The translations under genes were made by a program, and so were the position numbers. Below, piece by piece: positions 1-8,800 of a DNA stretch of 64,000 bases (its first letter is position 1; the number at the start of each line of letters is the position of its first letter). The notes beneath the pieces are model-generated. The model ran no database searches and had not been told where the DNA came from. It was given only the letters and a program-made list of their open reading frames with translations. This stretch comes from Pelagibius sp965227505 (GTDB lineage: Bacteria > Pseudomonadota > Alphaproteobacteria > Kiloniellales > Kiloniellaceae), in contig NZ_OZ245757.1 in the NCBI RefSeq assembly GCF_965227505.1, positions 1,426,001 to 1,490,000 of the forward strand, read 5' to 3'.

Positions 1-649
1 CGGGTTCGCGGTCGGTCAGGCGGTTCAGCACCTCCGCCGAGGTCAGGGTCTGGTCGCGAAAGGGAAACCTCAGGGCCGCCATGGTCTCGTCGAAGAGCCG
101 CGTCCAGGCGGCTCGTCCGGCGACATGCTTTTCGTGCAGCAATCGCTCGGCCTCGTCCGAAAGCTGGTGCGGGCGCATGGCGCGCAGATCGCGCAGCCAG
201 GGCGCGTAGCGGGCCAGGCCCGGCGCCTTCAGCTTCTCCGCCAGCGCCGATTCGTCCAGCCGGTTGAGTTCCAGGCTGAAAAACAGGAGTTCGCTGGAGA
301 TGGCCGTGGAGCGCTCCTGCATACTCTGAAAGAAGCGCGCAACCTCCGGATCGGTCATGTCGCCGGAATAGACCAGCTGCGCGTAGCTCATAATGCGGCC
401 GAGGCTCTCCTGGATCTCCTCATAGGCCGCGATCGCCGCGCCCAGGGCCTCCCCGTCGAGCGCGGCCAGACCGCCGGCGTAGCGCTTCCTGAAGGCCTGG
501 GCGCGCTCCTCGCTGCGCATCAGGTCCCGGCCCAGTTCGTCGGACTCCGGCCCGCCGTAGAGATCGCTCAGATCCCAGGCGGGAAGCTCTCCCAGGGCCT
601 CATCAACTACAGGTTTTGCGTCCACGTCACCACCCCAGCGCTTGACCAT
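1..649 (-). CDS. pepF: Oligoendopeptidase F family M3 peptidase, N-terminal part (runs off window)
   Basis: Partial: only the first 216 codons are inside the window, and the HExxH zinc motif would lie beyond the left edge. The N-terminus reads MVKRWGGDVD, then LPAWDLSDLYGGPES, the usual opening of alphaproteobacterial M3 oligoendopeptidases. A helical region with a GLAALDG segment follows. The family are cytoplasmic zinc metallopeptidases that cleave short peptides. The ATG at 649 is preferred; an in-frame GTG a few codons upstream is possible, and the ribosome binding site is weak. The gene is divergent from the acyl-CoA synthetase at 826, sharing a 176-bp promoter region. Family assignment rests on N-terminal similarity only. 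Confidence 0.8.
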   Translation of the reverse strand, partial: MVKRWGGDVDAKPVVDEALGELPAWDLSDLYGGPESDELGRDLMRSEERAQAFRKRYAGGLAALDGEALGAAIAAYEEIQESLGRIMSYAQLVYSGDMTDPEVARFFQSMQERSTAISSELLFFSLELNRLDESALAEKLKAPGLARYAPWLRDLRAMRPHQLSDEAERLLHEKHVAGRAAWTRLFDETMAALRFPFRDQTLTSAEVLNRLTDREP

Positions 650-694
650 GAGGGTTCCCACCACTAAATCCGGCCGACACAACAGCTTGACCCC

Positions 695-712
695 TTGCGA
701 TATAGATCGCAA
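695..712. promoter_or_regulatory. Perfect inverted repeat between divergent genes (operator candidate)
   Basis: TTGCGAT and ATCGCAA are perfect 7-bp arms around a 4-bp AT-rich spacer. The site lies between the divergent peptidase and acyl-CoA synthetase genes, just after a TTGACC box at 687-692 that could be a -35 element for the rightward gene. The cognate regulator is not in this window. Confidence 0.45.
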
Positions 713-825
713 ATACTGGGGAACCAAGGATAAAGGCGCCGCGCTGGAATTAGGGCGGAACGGTGGCGCGAACACAAGGACGAGGGCGCAGCGCAGGGGC
801 GGCGAGGCTTCCCAAAGGAGACACC

Positions 826-2622
826 ATGGATTTTACGGCTTGGCCGTCGCTGACCGCGATGTTCTTCGAGCAGGCGGCCGCGCGGGGCGACAAGAACTTT
901 CTGTGGTCGAAGGTTGACGGCACCTACCGTCCCCAGACCTGGGGCGAGGTCTGCGCCCAGGTCAAGGACCTGAGCCGGGGGCTGCGCGATCTGGGCCTGG
1001 AGCGTGGCGACCGGGTGGTTCTGGTCGCGGAGAACCGGCCGGAATGGCTGGTCGCCGATGTCGCCGTTATGGCCGCCGGCGGCATCACGGTGCCCGCCTA
1101 CACCACCAACCTGCCCGGCGACCATCTGCACATCCTCAGCAACAGCGGCGCGGTCGGCGCCATCGTCTCCACGCGGGCACTGGCCAAGAAGCTGATGCCC
1201 GCCGTCCTGGATGCGCCCGACTGCCGCTGGGTGGTGGCCATGGAGGACCTGCACCAGGGCCAGGCGGGCCCCAAGGCGGTGCATCACTGGGACGCGGTCA
1301 CGGAGCGCGGGCGCGCCCAGCCGGACGATGTTGAAGACTATGCCGCCGTCGCCCAGCGTGGAGAGACCGCCTGCATCATCTATACCTCCGGCACCGGCGG
1401 CGTGCCGCGCGGCGTCATGCTCAGCCACGGCGCCATGCTGTGCAACTGCATGGGCGCCTATGATCTGCTGGTGAAGGTCGGCCTCGGCCACGAGGTTTTC
1501 CTGTGCTTTCTGCCGCTGTCGCACGCCTACGAGCATACCGCCGGTCAGTTCTTTCCCATGACCATCGGCGCGGAGATTTATTACTCGGAAGGGGTCGAAC
1601 ACCTGCTGCGCAATCTGGGCGAGGCAAAGCCCACAATCCTCACTGCCGTGCCCCGGCTCTACGAGTCCATGCACCTGAGGATTCGCCGCGGCATCGAAAA
1701 GCAGGGCGGCTTCAAGGCCAAACTCTTCGCCAAGGCCGAGGAACTCGGGCGGCGGCGCTATCTCGCGCCGGAGAAGTTGACCCTGCTGGACCGCATCCAG
1801 GACTTTTTCCTGGAACGGCTGGTGCGCCAGAAGATCCGCGAGCGTTTCGGCGGGCGGATCAAGGCCATCGTTTCCGGCGGTGCGGCCCTCAACTTCGACA
1901 TCGGGCTGTTCTTCACGGCCCTGGGCCTGCCGATCCTGCAGGGTTACGGACAGACCGAGACCGCCCCCGTCGTCTCGGCCAACCCGCCGTGGAAGGTCAA
2001 GCTCCACACCGTCGGGCCGCCTTTCACGGGGGTCGAAGCCAAGATCGCGGAAGACGGCGAAATCCTGATCCGCGGCGAGCTGGTGATGAACGGCTATTGG
2101 CGCGACGAAGAAGCAACGGCGCTGGCCATGAAGGACGGCTGGCTGCACACCGGCGACATCGGCAAGATCGATGACGATGGCTATCTCATCATCACCGACC
2201 GCAAGAAGGACATCATCGTCCTCTCCGGCGGCGACAATGTCTCGCCGGCGCGCGTCGAGGGCATCCTGACCCTGCAGACGGAGATCACCCAGGCCATGGT
2301 CTATGGCGACAAGCGCCCCAACCTGGTGGCCGTGCTGGTGCCCGACGAGGAGTTTCTGGTCGGCTGGGCCAAACAGCATGGGAAAACGGCCGACCAGGCA
2401 GTCCTGGCCGAAGACCCGGACTTTCGCGCCGCAGTCGGGGCGGTGATCGACAAGGTCAACGGCGAGCTTTCCCCCTTGGAGAAGATCCGCCGCTTCGCCA
2501 TCCTGCCGGAGGCCTTCACCGTCGAGAACCACATGATGACCCCGACCCTGAAGATCCGTCGCCACAAGATCCGCGAAGCCTACGGCCCGGTGCTCGAGGG
2601 GCTCTACGAGAAACGGGTGTAG
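826..2622 (+). CDS. Long-chain acyl-CoA synthetase (AMP-forming)
   Basis: A 598-residue member of the ANL adenylate-forming superfamily that activates a fatty acid to acyl-CoA through an acyl-AMP intermediate. Visible motifs are the P-loop YTSGTGGVPRGV (about residue 187), GYGQTETAPVVS, the hinge aspartate in TGDIG, and the C-terminal DRKKDIIVLSGGDNVSP. The P-loop deviates from the usual YTSGTTGxPKGV at two places (T to G, K to R), seen in some FadD15-like enzymes. The ATG at 826 is chosen because AGGAG sits 5 bp upstream; the frame opens earlier at 763. The next gene downstream encodes a PagL-like deacylase. The substrate is not fixed by the sequence. Confidence 0.88.
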   Translation: MDFTAWPSLTAMFFEQAAARGDKNFLWSKVDGTYRPQTWGEVCAQVKDLSRGLRDLGLERGDRVVLVAENRPEWLVADVAVMAAGGITVPAYTTNLPGDHLHILSNSGAVGAIVSTRALAKKLMPAVLDAPDCRWVVAMEDLHQGQAGPKAVHHWDAVTERGRAQPDDVEDYAAVAQRGETACIIYTSGTGGVPRGVMLSHGAMLCNCMGAYDLLVKVGLGHEVFLCFLPLSHAYEHTAGQFFPMTIGAEIYYSEGVEHLLRNLGEAKPTILTAVPRLYESMHLRIRRGIEKQGGFKAKLFAKAEELGRRRYLAPEKLTLLDRIQDFFLERLVRQKIRERFGGRIKAIVSGGAALNFDIGLFFTALGLPILQGYGQTETAPVVSANPPWKVKLHTVGPPFTGVEAKIAEDGEILIRGELVMNGYWRDEEATALAMKDGWLHTGDIGKIDDDGYLIITDRKKDIIVLSGGDNVSPARVEGILTLQTEITQAMVYGDKRPNLVAVLVPDEEFLVGWAKQHGKTADQAVLAEDPDFRAAVGAVIDKVNGELSPLEKIRRFAILPEAFTVENHMMTPTLKIRRHKIREAYGPVLEGLYEKRV

Positions 2623-2689
2623 GGTGGCCGGCAGAGGCGGTGGGTGAAACCCCCACCGGGGTCCACGCATCCGAGAACCAACGCCCGCC

Positions 2690-2731
2690 AGGTGACAGGC
2701 CCCAGAGGACAGGCCCCAGATGACAAGCCAG
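2690..2731. repeat. Three tandem imperfect 14-bp repeats
   Basis: Units start at 2690, 2704 and 2718 and share the core GACAGGCCCC. They lie in the 256-bp gap between the acyl-CoA synthetase and the PagL-like gene. A hairpin-like GGTGGG/CCCACC pair at 2639-2657 precedes them. Confidence 0.6.
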
Positions 2732-2878
2732 TCTCCGCGCCGCCGGCCGGCGCGATTTTTGGATACTGGATCGCGGGAACAAGCTGTGACATAAGGGAAC
2801 TTGGCGAATCGCCCTTCCGGCAGGTTGGACGGTTTGGCTCTGTCGGGAACCGTTGTGAATTGGGGGATTCCAAAGGTG

Positions 2879-3397
2879 ATGAGACGCTTGGCGCTCGTGG
2901 CCGCGCTGTTCTGTTTGGCCGCTTTCAGCTTCAACCAACGTGCAAACGCGCAGGTCGCCCTTAACGAAACCCCGGCAGTAATCAGCGCCGCCGTCGGCTG
3001 GTTCGACCTCGTCCAGGACGACGATCAGGCTGTGGACTTCCGCCTCGAGTATCGCCATGGAGAGGATTTCTTCTTCCTGAAACCCTGGGGCGGCGTGGAA
3101 GTCACCACCGACGGCTCGGTCTGGGCCGGCATCGGCGTCCTGATGGATGTCATCTTCTTTGAGGATTTCATCGTAACCGGCAGCATCGCGCCGGGCTTCT
3201 ATGAGGAAGGCGACGGCAAGGATCTCGGCAGCGCCTTCGAAATCCGCAGCCAGATCGAGCTGGGCTACCAGTTCGAGAACCTCTCACGGGTCTCTCTGGG
3301 CTTCAGCCACATCTCCAACGCCAGCGTCGAGGACGACAACCCCGGCACGGAGATCCTCAGCCTCTACTACCACCTGCCACTGGACGCGATTTTCTAG
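2879..3397 (+). CDS. pagL: PagL-like lipid A 3-O-deacylase, outer membrane
   Basis: A 172-residue protein with a Sec signal peptide (MRRLALVAALFCLAAF, cleavage near ANAQ at 24) and alternating beta-barrel strands. The C-terminal motif HISNASV followed by LSLYYHLPL matches the PagL family. H144, S146 and E158 reproduce the spacing of the catalytic triad of Pseudomonas PagL (His126, Ser128, Glu140). The family removes the 3-O-linked acyl chain of lipid A in the outer membrane. The ATG at 2879 is preferred over the longer frame from 2801 because the signal peptide begins there. The gene converges with phhA, leaving a 30-bp gap. Confidence 0.82.
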   Translation: MRRLALVAALFCLAAFSFNQRANAQVALNETPAVISAAVGWFDLVQDDDQAVDFRLEYRHGEDFFFLKPWGGVEVTTDGSVWAGIGVLMDVIFFEDFIVTGSIAPGFYEEGDGKDLGSAFEIRSQIELGYQFENLSRVSLGFSHISNASVEDDNPGTEILSLYYHLPLDAIF

Positions 3398-3427
3398 GTC
3401 GCATCCGCACAGGCAAAGCGGTTTCCT

Positions 3428-4231
3428 TTACGCCGCGCCCGCTTCTTCCTTTGGCGGGAAGGTCGGCGGCAGGGACTTCAGGCGCTTGGCCTCGTCCATG
3501 ATCGGCACGAGATCGCTGGTCACCAGGTCGTAGAGCTGCTGGGCAGACTCGATCACGTAGTAGACGCTCTGGAAGATATCGATACGGTAGGGCGTGCGGA
3601 ACACGGTCAGCGCATCGAAGGGCCGGCGTTCCGGCTTCGGGCTTTCGACTGCATAGGGCGTCTCCCCGGCCGAGGAAGCGATCCCCGCGCCATAGATGCG
3701 CACCCCCTCCTCCGTGCGGATGAGACCGAACTCCACCGTGAACCAGAACAGCCGCTGCATCATCCAGATGTAGGACTTGTCGAGCTCCAGCGCCTTCTCG
3801 CCGTACTTCTGCAGGAAGTCGGCGTAGGTCGGCAGGGTCAGCATCGGGCAGTGGCCAAAGATCTCGTGAAAGACGTCCGGTTCCTGCAGGTAGTCGAACT
3901 CCTCGCGCCGGCGGATGAAGGTCGCCGCCGGAAACTTGCGCTCGGCGAGCAGGGTGAAGAAGCGCCTGGGCGAGATCAGCGCCGGCACTGCCTCGACGCC
4001 GAAGCCGCTGATCTCCTGCAGGCGGGCGTTGACGTCCTTCAGCTGCGGCACCCGGTCGCGCGGCAGGTCCAGCGCCTCCAGTCCCTTCAGGTATGCATTG
4101 CAGACCCGGCCCGGCAGCAGCGCCTCCTGGCGCGCGTAGAGATCGCGCCAGACCGTGTTCTCCTCCGCGCTGTAAGCGATGATCCCATTCTCGTCCGGGA
4201 TTTTGGATTCGTAGCTGGTCGATTTCGCCAT
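3428..4231 (-). CDS. phhA: Phenylalanine 4-monooxygenase
   Basis: A 267-residue non-haem iron, tetrahydropterin-dependent hydroxylase converting L-phenylalanine to L-tyrosine. The iron ligands are visible: H122 and H127 in FHEIFGHCP and E167 in FTVEFG, with the same 5- and 40-residue spacing as in the mammalian enzyme. No N-terminal ACT domain is present, as is normal for bacterial PhhA. The start at 4231 has a strong GAAGGAGG ribosome binding site. It lies downstream of hppD on the same strand (137-bp gap), so phenylalanine and tyrosine breakdown are grouped. No pterin carbinolamine dehydratase gene is visible nearby. Confidence 0.95.
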   Translation of the reverse strand: MAKSTSYESKIPDENGIIAYSAEENTVWRDLYARQEALLPGRVCNAYLKGLEALDLPRDRVPQLKDVNARLQEISGFGVEAVPALISPRRFFTLLAERKFPAATFIRRREEFDYLQEPDVFHEIFGHCPMLTLPTYADFLQKYGEKALELDKSYIWMMQRLFWFTVEFGLIRTEEGVRIYGAGIASSAGETPYAVESPKPERRPFDALTVFRTPYRIDIFQSVYYVIESAQQLYDLVTSDLVPIMDEAKRLKSLPPTFPPKEEAGAA

Positions 4232-4367
4232 GGTCCTTCCTCCTTCCCGTTCCCGGGAAGCGTCGTTCAAACGAAGCGGGCACCGACCTGACGCTGAAGC
4301 TTGCCTGATGTATGAGCTTGACAGCAGCGTCGTTACCCAAAGGTTAATCCAGCGGATCCCGCGCCCC

Positions 4368-5441
4368 TCACGCCTCCGCCTTCAAGACGCCGCGGCGGAT
4401 CTGGTCTTCCTCGATGGAATCGAACAGCGCCTGAAAGTTGCCCTCGCCGAAACCTTCGTCGCCCTTGCGCTGGATCAGTTCGAAGAACACCGGGCCGATG
4501 ACGTTGCGGGTGAAGATCTGCAGCAGCCGACCACCGTCTTCCGTCGGCGCGCCGTCGATGAGGATCTTGTTGGCCGCGAGGCGGGCCAGATCCTCACCAT
4601 GGCCCGGCAGGCGGGCATCCACCTTTTCGTAGTAGGTGTCCGGCACGCCGGACTGAAACTCGACACCCTGGGCGCTCAGCCGCTCCACCGAGTCGTAGAT
4701 GTCATCCGTACCCAGCGCGATGTGCTGGATGCCCTCGCCCTTGTACTCTTCCAAGTACTCGGCAATCTGCGACTTGTCGTCGGCGCTTTCGTTGATGGGA
4801 ATGCGGATCTTGCCGCAGGGGCTGGTCATCGCCTTGGACTTCAGGCCCGTCAGCTTGCCTTCGATGTCGAAGTAGCGGATCTCGCGGAAGTTAAAGAGGC
4901 GCTCGTAGAACTCCGCCCATTCCTTCATGCGGCCGCGATAGACGTTGTGGGTCAGGTGGTCGATGTAGGTGAGGCCCGCACCCGGCGGATGCTGATCGAC
5001 GCCCGGCAGTGGCTTGAAATCCACATCGTAGATGGAGCCGTTGTCGCCGTAGCGGTCGACGAGGTAGATCAGCGAGTCGCCGATGCCCTTGATGGCGGGG
5101 ATGTTCAATTCCATCGGCCCGGCGCTCGACTCGACCACCCAGGCGCCCAGGTCCTCCGCGCGCTTACAGGCCGCCGCCGCATCCCTGACTCTGAAGGCGA
5201 TCGCGCAGACCGAGGGGCCGTGCAGCAGGGTGAAGGCCTGAGGAAACCCCTCGCCCTCCGCATTCAGGATGAAGTTCACATCGCCCTGGCGATAGAGCGT
5301 CACCTCTTTGGATCGATGCTTGGCGATGGCGGTGAAGCCCATGGTCTCGAACAGCTGGCCCAGGGCCGGCGGGTCCGGCGAGGTGAACTCGATGAACTCG
5401 AAGCCATCGGTCTGCATCGGATTTTCCCAATGGTCCGCCAT
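4368..5441 (-). CDS. hppD: 4-Hydroxyphenylpyruvate dioxygenase
   Basis: A 357-residue Fe(II) dioxygenase of the vicinal-oxygen-chelate fold that converts 4-hydroxyphenylpyruvate to homogentisate. The three iron ligands are H162 (DHLTHNV), H240 (GIQHIAL) and E321 (VFFELIQRKGDEGFGEGNF), in nearly the same positions as in the Pseudomonas enzyme. The length is typical. It is divergent from the indolepyruvate oxidoreductase, with a 421-bp regulatory region between them. Homogentisate dioxygenase and the later steps are outside the window. Confidence 0.96.
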   Translation of the reverse strand: MADHWENPMQTDGFEFIEFTSPDPPALGQLFETMGFTAIAKHRSKEVTLYRQGDVNFILNAEGEGFPQAFTLLHGPSVCAIAFRVRDAAAACKRAEDLGAWVVESSAGPMELNIPAIKGIGDSLIYLVDRYGDNGSIYDVDFKPLPGVDQHPPGAGLTYIDHLTHNVYRGRMKEWAEFYERLFNFREIRYFDIEGKLTGLKSKAMTSPCGKIRIPINESADDKSQIAEYLEEYKGEGIQHIALGTDDIYDSVERLSAQGVEFQSGVPDTYYEKVDARLPGHGEDLARLAANKILIDGAPTEDGGRLLQIFTRNVIGPVFFELIQRKGDEGFGEGNFQALFDSIEEDQIRRGVLKAEA

Positions 5442-5558
5442 GGCAGGTCCTTTCGTCTCTCTCTTTGTGCTCCCCGGTCGCAGCGCAAGCGGCGATCAAT
5501 CATCATCCGGCGCGCGACAACTCTTTGCCGGCACCACTAGACCGGCAGGATGTAACCA

Positions 5559-5577
5559 TCAATATACCCTCAATATA
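5559..5577. promoter_or_regulatory. Direct repeat TCAATATA x2, 11-bp period, upstream of hppD
   Basis: Two identical octamers (5559-5566 and 5570-5577) are separated by CCC, so they repeat once per helical turn on the same face of DNA. They lie 118 bp upstream of hppD in the 421-bp divergent region. Such phasing suits cooperative activator or repressor binding; the regulator is unknown. Confidence 0.4.
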
Positions 5578-5633
5578 GGCGCGCCCGAGGGCGCATTGAA
5601 TGGGTTGCGCGTGCAGCGAAGCGCGTCGCGCTC

Positions 5634-5650
5634 ATGCTGCACAGCAGCAT
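5634..5650. promoter_or_regulatory. Palindrome in the hppD / indolepyruvate oxidoreductase divergent region
   Basis: Perfect arms ATGCTGC and GCAGCAT around ACA. The flanks toward the oxidoreductase become AT-rich (5730-5815, including GTCAGTATATATTACC), which is likely promoter sequence for the rightward gene. No coding sequence is credible in 5442-5862. Confidence 0.4.
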
Positions 5651-5862
5651 TATGTGCAGCGGCAGACTCCGGTCTTGGCATTTCTTTCGTCTGTCGCGGA
5701 GGGCGCATTGCGATATGATCACTGCGGTTTTCAGATTCGGTTTTTCCTTGCTTTCTTTCGCCGCGGCCGCCGCCTGAAATTGTTATTTAGGTCAGTATAT
5801 ATTACCTTTTTTGGAGTGCCCTCCGGGTTCACGGCGCCGTAACAGCAAGCAGGATCTGTGGC

Positions 5863-8800
5863 ATGGCTTTGCAGGCGGTATCCCTCGACGACAAATACGC
5901 CCTTGAGCGCGGGCAGGTTTTCCTAACCGGTACGCAAGCGCTGGTGCGCCTGCCGATGATGCAGCGGCAACGCGACCTCGCCGCCGGGCTGAACACGGCG
6001 GGCTTCGTCACCGGTTACCGCGGATCGCCGCTGGGTGGCGTCGACCAGCAGATGGGCCGCGCGGCGCCGTTCCTGAAACGGCATCACATCCACTTCCAGG
6101 CAGGCGTCAACGAGGACCTGGCCGCCACGGCGGTCTGGGGCAGCCAGCAGGGCGAACTCTTCGGCGACAGCAACTACGACGGCGTCTTCGCCATGTGGTA
6201 CGCCAAGGGCCCGGGTGTCGACCGCTCCGGCGATGTGCTGCGCCACGGCAACATGGCCGGCGCCGGGCGTCACGGCGGCGTGCTGCTGCTGGCCGGCGAC
6301 GACCATACGGCCAAGTCTTCCACCACCGCGCACCAGTGCGAATACACCTTCATGGATCTCATGATCCCGGTGCTGAACCCGGCTGGTGTGCAGGAATTCC
6401 TCGACCTCGGCCTCTACGGCTGGGCGATGAGCCGCTTCTCCGGCTGCTGGGTGGGGTTCAAGACCATCGGCGAGACGGTGGACTCCTCCGCCAGCGTTTC
6501 CATCGACCCGGCGCGCAACCCGATCCTCCTGCCGGAGGATTTCGAGGTTCCGGCGGGCGGCCTGCAGGTCCGCTGGCCGGATACGCCGCTGCAGCAGGAA
6601 GAACGCCTGCACCGCGACAAGATTTACGCCGCCCTGGCCTTCGCCCGCGCCAACAAGCTGGACCGGACGGTGCTCGGGGCCGAGAAGCCGCGCTTCGGCA
6701 TCGTCACCGCCGGCAAGGCCTACCTCGACGTGCGCCAGGCGCTCGACGACCTTGGCATCGACGAGGCCCGTGCCGCCGAGATCGGTCTGGCCGTCTACAA
6801 GGTCGGCATGTCCTGGCCGCTGGAACGCGAGGGCATCCGCCGCTTCGCCGAGGGGCTGGAAGAGATCCTGGTGGTGGAGGAGAAGCGCGCCATCATCGAA
6901 AACCAGGTGAAGGAGCAGCTCTACAACTGGCGCGCCGACGTGCGCCCGCGGGTCGTCGGCAAGTTCGACGAGAACGGCGACTGGATCCTGCCGTCCATCG
7001 GCGAGCTGACCCCGGCGCGCATCGCCCGGGCCATCGCCAAACGCATCGCCCGTTTCCATTCCAGCGAGGACATCGACCAGCGCCTGCGCTTCCTGGCGGA
7101 CAAGGAAGAGTCCCTCAAGGGCGAGCAGACGCCCATGACCCGGGTGCCCTACTTCTGCTCCGGCTGCCCGCACAACACCTCGACCCAGGTGCCCGAGGGC
7201 AGCCGCGCGCTCGCCGGGATCGGCTGCCACTACATGGTCCAGTGGATGGACCGCAACACTGACACCTTCTCCCAGATGGGCGGCGAGGGCGTGGCCTGGG
7301 TCGGCCAGGCCCCCTTCTCCAAGACCAGGCATGTCTTCGTGAACCTGGGCGACGGCACCTACTTCCACTCCGGCATTCTGGCGATCCGCGCGGCCATCGG
7401 CGCCGGGGTGAACATCACTTACAAGATCCTCTACAACGACGCGGTGGCCATGACCGGCGGCCAGGCGGTCGACGGCCCGCTCGATCCGGCCATGATCACC
7501 CGGCAGGTCGCCGCCGAGGGCGTGCAGCGCATCGTCGTGGTGACCGACGAGCCGGACAAGTACCCCATCGGCACCAACTGGGCGCCCGGCGTCACGGTGG
7601 AGCACCGCGACCGCCTGGACGCGATCCAGAAGGAGCTGCGCGAGGTCGAGGGCGTCACCATCCTGCTCTACGATCAGACCTGTGCGGCGGAGAAGCGTCG
7701 GCGCCGCAAGCGCGGCCTCTTTCCCGACCCTCCCAAGCGTGCCTTCATCAACGATCTGGTCTGCGAGGGCTGCGGCGACTGCTCGGTGAAGTCCAACTGC
7801 GTCTCGGTGGTGCCGGTGGAAACCGAGTTCGGCCGCAAGCGCGCCATCGACCAGTCGTCCTGCAATAAAGACTTCTCCTGCGTGAAGGGTTTCTGCCCCA
7901 GCTTCGTCTCCGTGCACGGCGGCAAGATCCGCAAGATGAAGCCGCTGTCGCAAGGACCCAAGAGCGACGCCGACATCTGGGAGCACCTGCCGGACCCCCA
8001 GGTCCCGGCCCTGGATAGCCCCTTCGGCATCGTCGTCACCGGCGTCGGCGGGACCGGCGTGGTGACCATCGGCGCGCTGCTCGGCATGGCCGCCCACCTG
8101 GAAGGGCGCGGCTGCTCCGTCCTCGACATGGCGGGTCTCGCGCAAAAAGGCGGCGCGGTGGTGAGCCACATCCGGCTCGCCCCGCAGCCGGAAGACATCC
8201 ACGCCGTGCGCATCTCCGCCGGCGGCGCCGGGCTGATCCTCGGTTGCGATCTGGTGGTCGCCAGCGGCTTCGAAGCGCTGTCAAAGATCAAGCAGGGCGA
8301 AACCCGCGCCGTCATCAACAGCCACCAGGTGATGACCGGCGACTTCACCCGCAATCCGGACCTCGCCTTCCCCGGCGGCGAGCTTGAACGGCTGATTGCC
8401 GAGGCCAGCGGCCCCGGCCAGGCGGACTTTATCGACGCAACGCGCATCGCCACCGCCCTCTTGGGCGATTCCATCGCCACCAACCTCTTTATGCTGGGCT
8501 ACGCTTGGCAGAAGGGCCTGGTGCCCTTGAGCGCCGAGGCGATCAATCAGGCGATCGAGCTGAACGCAGTGGCCGTGGAAGCCAACAAGCGGGCCTTCCG
8601 CTGGGGCCGGCGCGCGGCTCACGACCTGGCTGCGGTGGAGCGCACGGTGACCCCGGCCGAGGAGCCGCAGAGCCACCATCTCTCCCAGAGCCTGGAAGAG
8701 ATCATCCGGCGGCGCGTCGACTTCCTCACCGGCTATCAGAACGCCGCCTATGCAAAGCGCTACACGACACTGGTCGAGCGCCTGAAAAAGGCGGAGGGCG

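Noticed and set aside
664..2934. A 756-codon open frame on the minus strand, antisense to the acyl-CoA synthetase
   Set aside because: It mirrors the codon structure of the plus-strand gene, has no family motifs and uses no ribosome binding site. It is typical antisense openness at high GC.
5923..8202. A 759-codon antisense frame over the indolepyruvate oxidoreductase gene
   Set aside because: The plus strand encodes a complete recognised enzyme over the same span; the antisense product matches nothing.
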